Origin: an uncultured Clostridia bacterium
Lineage (GTDB): Bacteria; Bacillota; Clostridia; Oscillospirales; Acutalibacteraceae
Assembly: GCA_937877675.1 (NCBI GenBank)
Contig: CALEIS010000100.1
Location: forward strand, 1-11,739
Length of the DNA: 11,739 nt
Direction of reading: 5' to 3'
How positions within the stretch are numbered: the first letter of the stretch is position 1; each line of letters begins with the position of its first letter. Both the position numbers and the translations under genes were made by a program. Positions 1 through 7,120 of the stretch are shown piece by piece. The notes under the pieces were generated by a model. The model did no database searches, was not told the DNA's origin, and saw only the letters and a program-made list of their open reading frames with translations.

Positions 1-875
1 TCAATAATACAGTTACCAGCCATATTAACACCCATATCAGTAGGTGATTTGTATGGTGATTCACCATAGATTTCTTCAAAAATTGTGTTGAGCACAGGGA
101 AATTCTCAACGTCACGATTATAGTTAACAGTAGTAACACCGTAAGCCTCAAGGTGGAATGGGTCAATCATATTAACGTCATTAAGGTCGGCTGTTGCTGC
201 TTCATAAGCAAGGTTTACAGGGTGTTTAAGTGATAAATTCCAAATAGGGAATGTTTCAAACTTAGCGTATCCTGCTTTAATTCCACGTTTATGCTCGTGA
301 TAAAGCTGAGAAAGACAAACAGCCATTTTGCCACTACCAGGACCAGGTGCTGTAATAACAACAAGTGGGTGAGTTGTTTCAATATAATCGTTCTTACCAT
401 ATCCGTCATCACTAACGATTAACTGAACATCAAGTGGATAATTTTCAATAGGGTAGTGACGATAAACATTGATGCCAAGGCTCTGGAGTTTTTGCTCAAA
501 AGCAAGAACAGAAGGCTGAGTTGAATACTGAGTAAGTACAACACCACCAACAAAAAGACCGAAATCGTGATAAATGTCAATCAAACGAAGCACATCAAGG
601 TCATATGTTATACCAAGGTCACTACGAATTTTATTCTTTTCAATGTCTTTAGCACAGATTGCAATAATGATTTCAGCATCATCCTTAAGTTGAAGAAGCA
701 TCTTCATTTTACTATCTGGTTTAAAGCCGGGGAGTACTCTTGCAGCATGGTAGTCGTCAAAAATCTTGCCACCAAATTCAAGATAGAGTTTACCACCGAA
801 TTTGCTTATTCTTTCTTTAATATGTTCCGACTGTAATCGAAGATATTTGTCGTTATCAAATCCTAATTTACGCAT
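1..875 (-). CDS. DUF1846 (UPF0371) family protein, 3' end outside window
   Basis: The first 291 codons of a gene that continues past the left edge; the family is usually about 500 residues, so roughly the C-terminal 40% is missing. I recognise the family by its strongly conserved N-terminus (GFDNDKYLRLQSEHI at 5-19, then KLYLEFGGKIFDDYHA and RVLPGFKPD around 29-55). A glycine-rich, P-loop-like stretch, TAPGPGSGKMA, lies near residues 175-185. The ATG at 873-875 has an AGGTGA ribosome site about 6-7 nt upstream (around 882-887). There is no signal peptide or membrane segment, so it is probably cytoplasmic. Structures exist for family members, but to my knowledge the biochemical role is not established. 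It lies 47 nt downstream of the AI-2E-family membrane protein gene with no terminator between them, so the two are probably co-transcribed. Family assignment is confident; function is not assigned. Confidence 0.88.
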   Translation of the reverse strand, partial: MRKLGFDNDKYLRLQSEHIKERISKFGGKLYLEFGGKIFDDYHAARVLPGFKPDSKMKMLLQLKDDAEIIIAICAKDIEKNKIRSDLGITYDLDVLRLIDIYHDFGLFVGGVVLTQYSTQPSVLAFEQKLQSLGINVYRHYPIENYPLDVQLIVSDDGYGKNDYIETTHPLVVITAPGPGSGKMAVCLSQLYHEHKRGIKAGYAKFETFPIWNLSLKHPVNLAYEAATADLNDVNMIDPFHLEAYGVTTVNYNRDVENFPVLNTIFEEIYGESPYKSPTDMGVNMAGNCII

Positions 876-922
876 ATTTTTTCACCTGAGTTTTTATATA
901 AATGCTATTTGTTTTCTGTTGT

Positions 923-2101
923 TTATTCAACAGTACTTTCAGCTACTTGTTCTACAATTAATTTATCTTCTGTTTTCTTTTTAGAATTAATCCAATCCAA
1001 AGAAATTGCATACAAAGCAGATGCGATTGGAACACCTAAAAGAACACCTAATAATCCACCAATATTACCACCGACGATAACGGAAACCAAAACAAGAATT
1101 CCTGGGATACCAACAGATTTTCCAACAACTTTTGGATAAATAATATTGTTATCAACCGTCTGTAATACAAGTATGAAAATAAGGAAGAAAAGCGCCTTTA
1201 AGGGGCTTTCCATCAATATGATAAAGCAACCTACAAATTCACCAATAAGTGGACCGATAACAGGAATAAGTGCAGTAACGCCAATGATTACAGAAATAAC
1301 TGCGGCATTTGGGAATTTAAAGATGCTCATGCCAATAAAACAGAGTATTCCCAATACAAAGGCATCTGTAAACTGTCCACTAACGAAACTTGAAAAAGAT
1401 GAAGAAGTGATTTGACAAACACGACAAGATTTGTCAAATACCTTTTGTGGTAACAATGCACTGAAAAGTTTCTTGGCAAAGAGAAGGATTCTTTCTTTTT
1501 CTGCTAACATATAAATAGAAACAATCAATCCAAGGAAGAAATTCACAAGACCAGAAATAACAGATGATGTAACACTCATTGTCAAATTCATCAAGGTGTT
1601 TGTGTGTTCAGTTGTAAGGTATTTATCAACTAATGTCTTTACCCTATCAAAATTGATATTTAACATTTCGGTATTAAAATCAAGTTCATATCTTGTAACT
1701 ATGCCATCAATCCAAGCAATAATGGATTTGTAATACTGTGGTATCTTTTCAACAATGAGAGTAACAGAATCCTTTAATTGTGGAATGATTATGAAAAGCA
1801 ATAATACTATCAAACCAATAGAAAGAATCAGTGTAGAAATAAGTGAAATAGGACGAACAAGTTTTCTTATAATTTTCTTGTTGCTTTTTTTCATAAAACC
1901 TAAAAATTTGTTCTCTATTATGCTCATTGGAATGTTAAGTATAAAAGCAATCGCAAACGCAACAATGACAGGTGCGAAAATTTTAAGAACAGTGTTCCAT
2001 GCACTTATAACAACAGAGAGATTTTGAGATGCCACTAAAAGAAAAATACCGAATGTTATAATGCCAAGAATGATTTTTACATTTTTCTTTGAGAGTTCCA
2101 T
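923..2101 (-). CDS. AI-2E/PerM-family (DUF20) integral membrane transporter
   Basis: 392-residue polytopic membrane protein of the AI-2E transporter family (YdbI/YtvI/TqsA/PerM-like). Two N-terminal membrane segments (about 8-25 and 38-58) are followed by a basic loop (KKSNKKIIRK, 71-80) and a third segment (about 85-107). A long, partly amphipathic extracytoplasmic region covers about 108-175. The C-terminal half carries the most typical motifs: SGQFTDAFVLGIL (241-253), TALIPVIGPLIGEFVG (276-291), NNIIYPKVVGKSVGIPG (318-334) and LLGVLLGVPIASALY (350-364). The length is normal for the family. The start at 2101 has an AGGTGA ribosome site. Members have been tied to autoinducer-2 export, sodium/proton exchange or lipid transport; the sequence does not discriminate, so the quorum-sensing name should not be taken literally. 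Probably co-transcribed with the DUF1846 gene. The tail (372-392) is charged and cytoplasmic. Confidence 0.9.
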   Translation of the reverse strand: MELSKKNVKIILGIITFGIFLLVASQNLSVVISAWNTVLKIFAPVIVAFAIAFILNIPMSIIENKFLGFMKKSNKKIIRKLVRPISLISTLILSIGLIVLLLFIIIPQLKDSVTLIVEKIPQYYKSIIAWIDGIVTRYELDFNTEMLNINFDRVKTLVDKYLTTEHTNTLMNLTMSVTSSVISGLVNFFLGLIVSIYMLAEKERILLFAKKLFSALLPQKVFDKSCRVCQITSSSFSSFVSGQFTDAFVLGILCFIGMSIFKFPNAAVISVIIGVTALIPVIGPLIGEFVGCFIILMESPLKALFFLIFILVLQTVDNNIIYPKVVGKSVGIPGILVLVSVIVGGNIGGLLGVLLGVPIASALYAISLDWINSKKKTEDKLIVEQVAESTVE

Positions 2102-2159
2102 ATTTTCACCTTTTTTCTAATTATTATACAAGGATTGAGATTAAAACATAAACACAATT

Positions 2160-2188
2160 ATTATAAACGATTTAAAAAACAAATTCAA
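2160..2188 (-). promoter_or_regulatory. Sigma-A-type promoter for the AI-2E transporter/DUF1846 operon
   Basis: Read on the minus strand, TTGAAT (2183-2188) and TATAAT (2160-2165) are separated by 17 bp, close to the vegetative consensus. It lies about 60 bp upstream of the gene start at 2101 and just downstream of the panE terminator. A second TATAAT at 2123-2128 is closer to the gene but has only a weak -35 (TTATGT). Confidence 0.68.
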
Positions 2189-2210
2189 GTGATTAAAGTA
2201 AGTAAATAAA

Positions 2211-2242
2211 AAAGAGATGAGAGAAAAAACTCTCATCTCTTT
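2211..2242 (-). terminator. Rho-independent terminator of panE
   Basis: A perfect 13-bp inverted repeat (2211-2223 with 2230-2242) encloses a 6-nt loop. In the minus direction it is followed by a T-rich run (TTTTTTATTT, counting the stem's last three bases). It begins 17 nt after the panE stop. The plus-strand side is not followed by a good T-run, so it acts mainly on panE. Confidence 0.88.
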
Positions 2243-2259
2243 GGTTGTTTTGTATAAAA

Positions 2260-3276
2260 TTATAAAAGGTCATCAAAAAGGTAAATGTTTTTGCTTTCTG
2301 CTTTAAGTTCACCATTTTGAATTTTCTTAATTACCTCTACGATACGGTCGTTAATAGGTGTCTTAACATTATACTTTTTACCAAAATCACAAACAACACC
2401 ATTGATTGCGTCAACTTCGCAAGGTTTACCTTTTTTTAGGTCCTGAAGCATTGATGGCTCAATATCTCTGTGCTTTTTAAGAGCGATAGGAAGTAAGAAG
2501 CAACCGAATGCTCTCTTCAATGCACCCTTCCAATAGAAAAGGCTAACAATATTTTTACCCTGAACAGGTGCAAATTGGACACCTGAAGCATGACCAACAT
2601 CAATGATTTCTTTCATACAACGGATTGCAACCTTCTGACCTGCCTTGTTTTCAGTAACATCACCGAAAACTCCACCAACAACTGTACCAAGACCTGAGAA
2701 GGTAGAGTTGATAAGTAACTTTGACCAACGAGCACCCATAAGGTTTTCTTCTTCGTGAACAGGACACATCATTTCAAGTAGAGCCTTAACTTTATTGAAC
2801 TGTGCATCTGTAATACCTTCCATTTTACCCATGTGGAAAGAAAGAGAATCCTTGTCACTAGTGAGTTCACAAACGCCAGGTTCAATAAGTGCTGCACCCC
2901 ATTCAACAGCACAACCCATTGTGTGTTCAGTGCCGATAATTTCAGCAATACCAGGTTCAGGAATACCATTCTGAAGAGTTACAACTACACCGTCATCAGT
3001 AAGATAATCTTTAAGCATTGTTACAACTTCTTTATTGAATAACTGTTTTGTGAGAAGGACAATAACATCATATTTGCCTTCCATCATATCAGGTGTAATC
3101 GCCTTAACAGGTACTACCATATCAACTGTACCTATAATCTTTGCTCCTTTTGTGTTAAGTGCTTCAACATGAGCCTTATTTCTGTTAATAAGGTCAACTT
3201 CACCACCATTTTTTGTAATAAAAGCACCGAGTACAGTACCGAGTGACCCTGCACCATAAATAGCATATCTTGCCAT
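2260..3276 (-). CDS. panE: 2-dehydropantoate 2-reductase (ketopantoate reductase family)
   Basis: 338-residue cytoplasmic oxidoreductase of the ApbA/PanE family, expected to reduce 2-dehydropantoate to pantoate with NADPH in the pantothenate/coenzyme A pathway. The N-terminal Rossmann domain has GAGSLG at 8-13. TKQ near 76-78 and QNGIPEP at 102-108 fit the conserved lysine and NG segment. The C-terminal helical domain has RWSKLLINSTFSGLG (183-197), where K186 matches the catalytic lysine, and CEVDAINGVV (286-295), where E287 matches the conserved substrate-binding glutamate. The start at 3276 has an AAAAGGGG ribosome site (3286-3293) 9 nt away. The gene stands alone, with its own promoter and terminator and no panB or panC neighbour. 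At 338 residues it is somewhat longer than E. coli PanE (about 300), as is common among Firmicute homologues, so a related 2-oxoacid reductase with another substrate remains possible. Confidence 0.83.
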   Translation of the reverse strand: MARYAIYGAGSLGTVLGAFITKNGGEVDLINRNKAHVEALNTKGAKIIGTVDMVVPVKAITPDMMEGKYDVIVLLTKQLFNKEVVTMLKDYLTDDGVVVTLQNGIPEPGIAEIIGTEHTMGCAVEWGAALIEPGVCELTSDKDSLSFHMGKMEGITDAQFNKVKALLEMMCPVHEEENLMGARWSKLLINSTFSGLGTVVGGVFGDVTENKAGQKVAIRCMKEIIDVGHASGVQFAPVQGKNIVSLFYWKGALKRAFGCFLLPIALKKHRDIEPSMLQDLKKGKPCEVDAINGVVCDFGKKYNVKTPINDRIVEVIKKIQNGELKAESKNIYLFDDLL

Positions 3277-3319
3277 AAGAAAGAACCCCTTTTGTACTTG
3301 TTATTTTTTTATCAAAGTA

Positions 3320-3348
3320 ATTATATACTTTTTTGTTGAGAAATTCAA
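3320..3348 (-). promoter_or_regulatory. Sigma-A-type promoter for panE
   Basis: On the minus strand, TTGAAT (3343-3348), a 17-bp spacer and TATAAT (3320-3325) lie about 44 bp upstream of the panE start. The hexamers and spacing are identical to those of the promoter before the AI-2E transporter gene. It starts 17 bp past the GH3 terminator stem. Confidence 0.72.
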
Positions 3349-3365
3349 TAGTAAAACAAAAATAG

Positions 3366-3391
3366 GGGACAGCAAGTTAACCTGCTGTCCC
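3366..3391 (-). terminator. Rho-independent terminator of the GH3 beta-glucosidase gene
   Basis: A 9-bp perfect stem, GGGACAGCA paired with TGCTGTCCC (3366-3374 and 3383-3391), encloses an 8-nt loop. In the minus direction it is followed by CTATTTTTGTTTT. It begins 8 nt after the stop codon. An A/T extension (3358-3363 with 3392-3397) could lengthen the stem across a 2-nt bulge. Confidence 0.85.
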
Positions 3392-3399
3392 ATTTTTGG

Positions 3400-6006
3400 T
3401 TACATAATTATTCTTACAATTAAAATAATTGCATTTACAAAGTTTTTAAAGAGATATACGATGTTGGATAAAATGTAGGGTTCCTCAAAAGTCCATTCAT
3501 CGGGTTTAATGAAAAGGTCTGTAAGATAAGGAGCATCTTCGCTTGGCTCAAGGAATGCCTTTGTTTTCATTTTAACATTCATAATGTTTCGACATGCCTC
3601 ACGCAAAGCATTACCAAAACCAATAGGGTCATTGTAGTATGCTTTTTTCATTTCAATTACATGTGATGGCATACTGATAAGCCACAAGCCTGTGAGCATA
3701 GTGTCGTTACCATTGTAAACACCTACAACAGGACTCATATAACCTGAACCTGTCATATTGCTTGAAAAGTCAGAAATAACATATCCCTCATAGCCCCATT
3801 CAGTTCTTAAAAGGCCATTGAGAAGTTCAAAACATCCGCCACACCAATCTGTACCTAATCTGTTATAAGCAGACATAACACCATCTGCTCCTGCTGTTTT
3901 AATTGGAATTTCAAAGGCTTTAAGATAAATTTCACGCATTGTCTGTTCATCAGCCCATGTGAAAATACCATTACGATGAGATTCTTGGTCATTTAATACA
4001 AAATGTTTTATAGTTGTAATAAGTCCCTTGGATTTAGCCCCAGCGATAATACCTGATGCCATTCGAGCCGAGATAATAGGGTCCTCAGAGAAATACTCAA
4101 AGTTTCTTCCACCCATTGGGTTTCTGTGAATGTTTGCACCGGGAGCATACCAAATATCTGTATCCATAGCATCTGCCTCAATACCTGCGCTTTCACCCAT
4201 TTTGTAAGCGAGGTCATCGTTCCATGTACAAGCAATAGCAGTAGCACAAGGGTATGCAGTACCACAATCAAAATATGTCTGACCATGAGCACCCTTAACG
4301 CAGGAAGGACCATCATTGTCATAGGTTTTTGGAACACCAAGTCTATCAATGCCCTGTGTTTCATAGCCACTGTGTGCTACAAGAGTAATCATTTCGTCAA
4401 GAGTTAACTGGTCAAGGAATTTATCCATAAGTTCAGGGTTTTCATAAACATCCTGCAGCATAATTGGTGTTTCGTATTCAACTCCCATTTTAGGTGCTTC
4501 ACCAACAAGAGTAGGTTCAGGAATTCTGTCAGGATTTAAAATTTCATCAGTAGCAGTTAGCTGTCTTGCAACAGGATAAGTACTATCAAAATCATTTCTT
4601 GAAAGAATTGTGAAACCTGAATATGCGAAATCGAAAAGATTTTTGATTTCGTTTCCTGAAACAGTATCATATTTAACTACAACATCTTTTTCAACTGTGT
4701 ATGTAAAAGAATCGATATGCTCACGGACATTTTCACCGAGAATAATCTCATAGTCACCCTTTTCAAGTACCCATGCCTCAAGGTTATCTTTGTCGTAAGA
4801 CATCATATCGCTAATTTTAAATTCAACTGATAATGTTTCGCTCTTTCCAGGCGCTAACATATCTGTCTTTTCATATCCTGCAAGGCAGATTGCACTTTTT
4901 TCAATTCCACCGTCATAGTAGGGGGCACTGTAATAGATTTGAACTGTTTCCTTACCGCTGACATCTCCGATGTTTGTTACTTTTACATCAACAGTTATGG
5001 TTTCATCGTCATAATTATATGAAACAAGTTCTTTTTTGAATTTTGTATAGGAAAGTCCGTATCCAAATGGATATTGAACCTTGTCTTTTGCAAAAGTTTC
5101 AAAGTAGCGATAGCCTACATAAATACCTTCAAGATATTCAACATAATGTCCGCCACCTTCATATTCATAGGAGCCAAAGCTCTGGCTTGAAGGGTGGTCT
5201 TCTACGTTGTAGGCAATTGTATCAGTAAGTCTGCCTGATGGGTTAACCTCACCTGTGAGCATTTTTGCAACAGCTCTCATACCAAATTCGCCAGGAATCC
5301 AAATGATTGCAGCGGATTTTATGCTGTCATATTCCTCGAGCCAACCCATTTCCATCACATTACCAATATTGAAAAGAACAATAACATTTTCAAAGTTAGA
5401 TGTAACTTTTTCCACGAGTTTTAATTCTTCTTCACCAAGTCTTAAAACCTCTGGGGAAAGGTCAGAGTTTTCTGCACTTGTACGGCTTATCATAATTATT
5501 GCAGTATCAGAGAAAGCCACTGCATTATTAATAATTTCATCAGTAAGCTTTTCACAAGCCATTTCTTCAAGAGAATTTTTTGCAAGAGCTAATTGAAGAA
5601 GGTTATTAATAACGGTGTTTCCTGTTTTGGGCATCTCATTTCCGCTACATTCTTCTTCATAAAGTGCACGAAGTTCAGGGTTGTAGTTAATGCCATATTC
5701 ATCAAGCGCTTCGTAAAATGTTACAGGGTCATCAGTTGTAATAGCACCTGAACCAGCACCACCTAAAAATGGAACAACTGAACCTGCACCGAAGATGTTT
5801 ACCTTTTTGTCACCAAGGGGTAGAACATTATCTTCATTTTTAAGAAGCACAATACCTTCTTCCTCCAGTTCAACTGCAACCTGACTTGACATCTCGATTA
5901 CATCAGCGGGAACATTACCACTTACTGCAAAGGTGGATATAGGAAGGCAGGAGAGTAACATTATAGTTACTAATAAGATAGAAATTAATTTTTTACACTT
6001 TTTCAT
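3400..6006 (-). CDS. Exported glycoside hydrolase family 3 beta-glucosidase, circularly permuted domain order
   Basis: 868-residue enzyme expected to release glucose or another beta-linked sugar from oligosaccharides by the retaining mechanism. Domain order is permuted: the alpha/beta sandwich domain that is normally second comes first (about 35-320, starting EEEGIVLLKNEDNVLPL and ending YPFGYGLSYTKF). A fibronectin III-like domain follows (about 330-440, TNIGDVSGKETVQIYYSAP), and the TIM-barrel domain is last (about 525-815). In the barrel are YDNDGPS (562-568), GRNFEYFSEDP (633-643), K667-H668, and the likely nucleophile D746 in VISDF. The probable acid/base is E179 in RTSAENSD. This order is known from Ruminococcus albus and Butyrivibrio beta-glucosidases. 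The N-terminus is a signal peptide (basic 1-6, hydrophobic 7-18) with a likely cut after TFA (25-27). The last 24 residues are hydrophobic with a few lysines/arginines and may anchor the protein. An AAGGGG ribosome site lies at 6016-6021. Monocistronic, with its own promoter and terminator. Sugar specificity cannot be read from the sequence. Confidence 0.92.
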   Translation of the reverse strand: MKKCKKLISILLVTIMLLSCLPISTFAVSGNVPADVIEMSSQVAVELEEEGIVLLKNEDNVLPLGDKKVNIFGAGSVVPFLGGAGSGAITTDDPVTFYEALDEYGINYNPELRALYEEECSGNEMPKTGNTVINNLLQLALAKNSLEEMACEKLTDEIINNAVAFSDTAIIMISRTSAENSDLSPEVLRLGEEELKLVEKVTSNFENVIVLFNIGNVMEMGWLEEYDSIKSAAIIWIPGEFGMRAVAKMLTGEVNPSGRLTDTIAYNVEDHPSSQSFGSYEYEGGGHYVEYLEGIYVGYRYFETFAKDKVQYPFGYGLSYTKFKKELVSYNYDDETITVDVKVTNIGDVSGKETVQIYYSAPYYDGGIEKSAICLAGYEKTDMLAPGKSETLSVEFKISDMMSYDKDNLEAWVLEKGDYEIILGENVREHIDSFTYTVEKDVVVKYDTVSGNEIKNLFDFAYSGFTILSRNDFDSTYPVARQLTATDEILNPDRIPEPTLVGEAPKMGVEYETPIMLQDVYENPELMDKFLDQLTLDEMITLVAHSGYETQGIDRLGVPKTYDNDGPSCVKGAHGQTYFDCGTAYPCATAIACTWNDDLAYKMGESAGIEADAMDTDIWYAPGANIHRNPMGGRNFEYFSEDPIISARMASGIIAGAKSKGLITTIKHFVLNDQESHRNGIFTWADEQTMREIYLKAFEIPIKTAGADGVMSAYNRLGTDWCGGCFELLNGLLRTEWGYEGYVISDFSSNMTGSGYMSPVVGVYNGNDTMLTGLWLISMPSHVIEMKKAYYNDPIGFGNALREACRNIMNVKMKTKAFLEPSEDAPYLTDLFIKPDEWTFEEPYILSNIVYLFKNFVNAIILIVRIIM

Positions 6007-6022
6007 AAATTTTATCCCCTTA

Positions 6023-6039
6023 TGTGGTCTTGAACCACA
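6023..6039 (-). promoter_or_regulatory. Palindrome in the 5' leader of the GH3 gene (candidate operator or mRNA hairpin)
   Basis: A perfect 6-bp inverted repeat, TGTGGT and ACCACA, is separated by 5 nt and lies between the GH3 promoter -10 and its ribosome site, starting about 10 nt into the expected transcript. It has no T-run, so it is not a terminator. It could be a repressor site or a leader hairpin. No copy was noticed at the other promoters here. Confidence 0.45.
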
Positions 6040-6053
6040 ATATTTATGAAACC

Positions 6054-6083
6054 ATTATAACCATATATAAATATAAATGACAA
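6054..6083 (-). promoter_or_regulatory. Sigma-A-type promoter for the GH3 beta-glucosidase gene
   Basis: On the minus strand, TTGTCA (6078-6083), an 18-bp AT-only-plus-GG spacer and TATAAT (6054-6059) lie about 48 bp upstream of the start at 6006. The expected transcript start is near 6047, which leaves a leader of about 40 nt carrying the palindrome. Confidence 0.7.
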
Positions 6084-6123
6084 TAGGAAATCAACATAAT
6101 GTACAGATATTTATAAAGTGACG

Positions 6124-6149
6124 AAAAAAGAGGGTAGTGACTACCCTCT
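6124..6149 (-). terminator. Rho-independent terminator of the phosphodiesterase/propeller operon
   Basis: A 9-bp stem, AGAGGGTAG with CTACCCTCT (6129-6137 and 6141-6149), has a 3-nt loop. In the minus direction it is followed by TTTTTC. It lies 11 nt after the stop codon of the propeller gene and just upstream of the GH3 promoter, so it insulates the two units. Confidence 0.88.
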
Positions 6150-6160
6150 GATTTATCATT

Positions 6161-7117
6161 CTATATCTCTGCCTCGTAAATTCCAATACATTCTCTGCCT
6201 GTAAGATTATTTGAAACATTTCTTGCGTTGAAATAAAGTTTTAATTTACCATTGTAATAAGTTAAGCAACACGCATATACATATTGTTTCATCCAAGTAT
6301 TGTTACCTTGCATTTGTGGTACTAAAAATGGCTTTACAAACTCGAAATTCACACCGTCGTCAGATTTTAAAAGCATAATTGCTGAATGACTTTTCCCATT
6401 TTCCTCAAATAGACCATTTTGTAATCCAATATAACAATCTTTGAGTTTATATACTTTTAAACAACCTGAACAAAGATTGAGATAATGAATGTCTTTATCA
6501 GGACTTATAATAGGCATTTCTCTTGATACATAGCCATTTGTAATGTTTTGACTTTCAGCAAAACTGATGTGAGTAGGTTCACAGAACCCACAGTCCTTAA
6601 TAAATGTCTGCCCACAGGAATAATACATGCGATATTTGTCATCAATATTCATTAAAAAAGGATTTGAAATTGCAATACCATACTTACATTCTTCAAAATC
6701 ACGAGTTTTACCAATTACTAAAAATGGCTTTGACCAATCTTTGAGATTTTTTGATGTCATACAGTAAATTTCCGATTTCCATTTTGCACCCACAAGACTT
6801 AAAAGGTTAAAAATAACGGGTCTTGTTCTCTCGTAAAAAAGGTAATATGTACCATCAATATAGTTAATATTAGGTCGCATAGCACGATTAGTAATTTTAC
6901 CCATGTTTTTGAAATCAATTCCGTTATCACTTTCATATCTGTAAACACCAAAGAAAGTATGACAGAAAAGATGCCATTTACCATCGTGTGACACATCAGG
7001 AGTAAGCACACTTGGGTCAGCAATAACAAAACTATCCAATGGATTTTTAAGTATGGGATTTCCATTGTAAAGCTTAAATTCAGCATTGTTAAATTGTTCA
7101 AATGTTAGGTTTTTCAT
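6161..7117 (-). CDS. Five-bladed beta-propeller glycosidase-like protein (GH43/GH32-related fold)
   Basis: 318-residue protein with no signal peptide or membrane segment, so probably cytoplasmic. The repeated blade pattern of the arabinanase/invertase-type propeller is visible: NPIL.NP and FVIADPSVL (20-38), DGKWHLFCHTFFGVYRYESDNG (45-66), RPNINYIDGTYYLFYERTR (81-99), SEIYCMTSKNLKDWSKP (115-131), NPFLMNIDDKYRMYYS (152-167), MLLKSDDGVNFEF (248-260), and YNGKLKLYFNARN (288-300). D34 is a plausible catalytic base. At the place where many GH43 enzymes have an aspartate (IDP) this protein has SNP (151-153), so classical GH43 activity is uncertain. The gene begins 3 nt after the stop of the phosphodiesterase gene; its AAGGAA ribosome site lies inside that gene's last codons, indicating translational coupling. 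It ends in TAG, the only non-TAA stop here. Eleven cysteines are present. The substrate is unknown. Confidence 0.62.
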   Translation of the reverse strand: MKNLTFEQFNNAEFKLYNGNPILKNPLDSFVIADPSVLTPDVSHDGKWHLFCHTFFGVYRYESDNGIDFKNMGKITNRAMRPNINYIDGTYYLFYERTRPVIFNLLSLVGAKWKSEIYCMTSKNLKDWSKPFLVIGKTRDFEECKYGIAISNPFLMNIDDKYRMYYSCGQTFIKDCGFCEPTHISFAESQNITNGYVSREMPIISPDKDIHYLNLCSGCLKVYKLKDCYIGLQNGLFEENGKSHSAIMLLKSDDGVNFEFVKPFLVPQMQGNNTWMKQYVYACCLTYYNGKLKLYFNARNVSNNLTGRECIGIYEAEI

Positions 7118-7120
7118 ATA

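Noticed and set aside
923..2101. A quorum-sensing autoinducer-2 exporter
   Set aside because: The family name derives from a few members; related proteins do other transport jobs and nothing nearby (luxS, lsr genes) supports a signalling role.
2123..2128. A second TATAAT upstream of the AI-2E transporter gene
   Set aside because: Its -35 (TTATGT) is weak, while the upstream pair TTGAAT/TATAAT with 17-bp spacing is far better; it may be a minor start.
4008..4407. Overlapping 93-120 codon open frames on both strands inside the GH3 gene
   Set aside because: They are shadows of the barrel-domain coding sequence, with low-complexity composition and no start signals.
3400..6006. Lipoprotein anchoring of the GH3 enzyme through Cys20 (LLSC)
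   Set aside because: The residue at -2 is leucine, which fits the lipobox poorly, and a good signal peptidase I site follows at TFA (25-27); it is not excluded but less likely.
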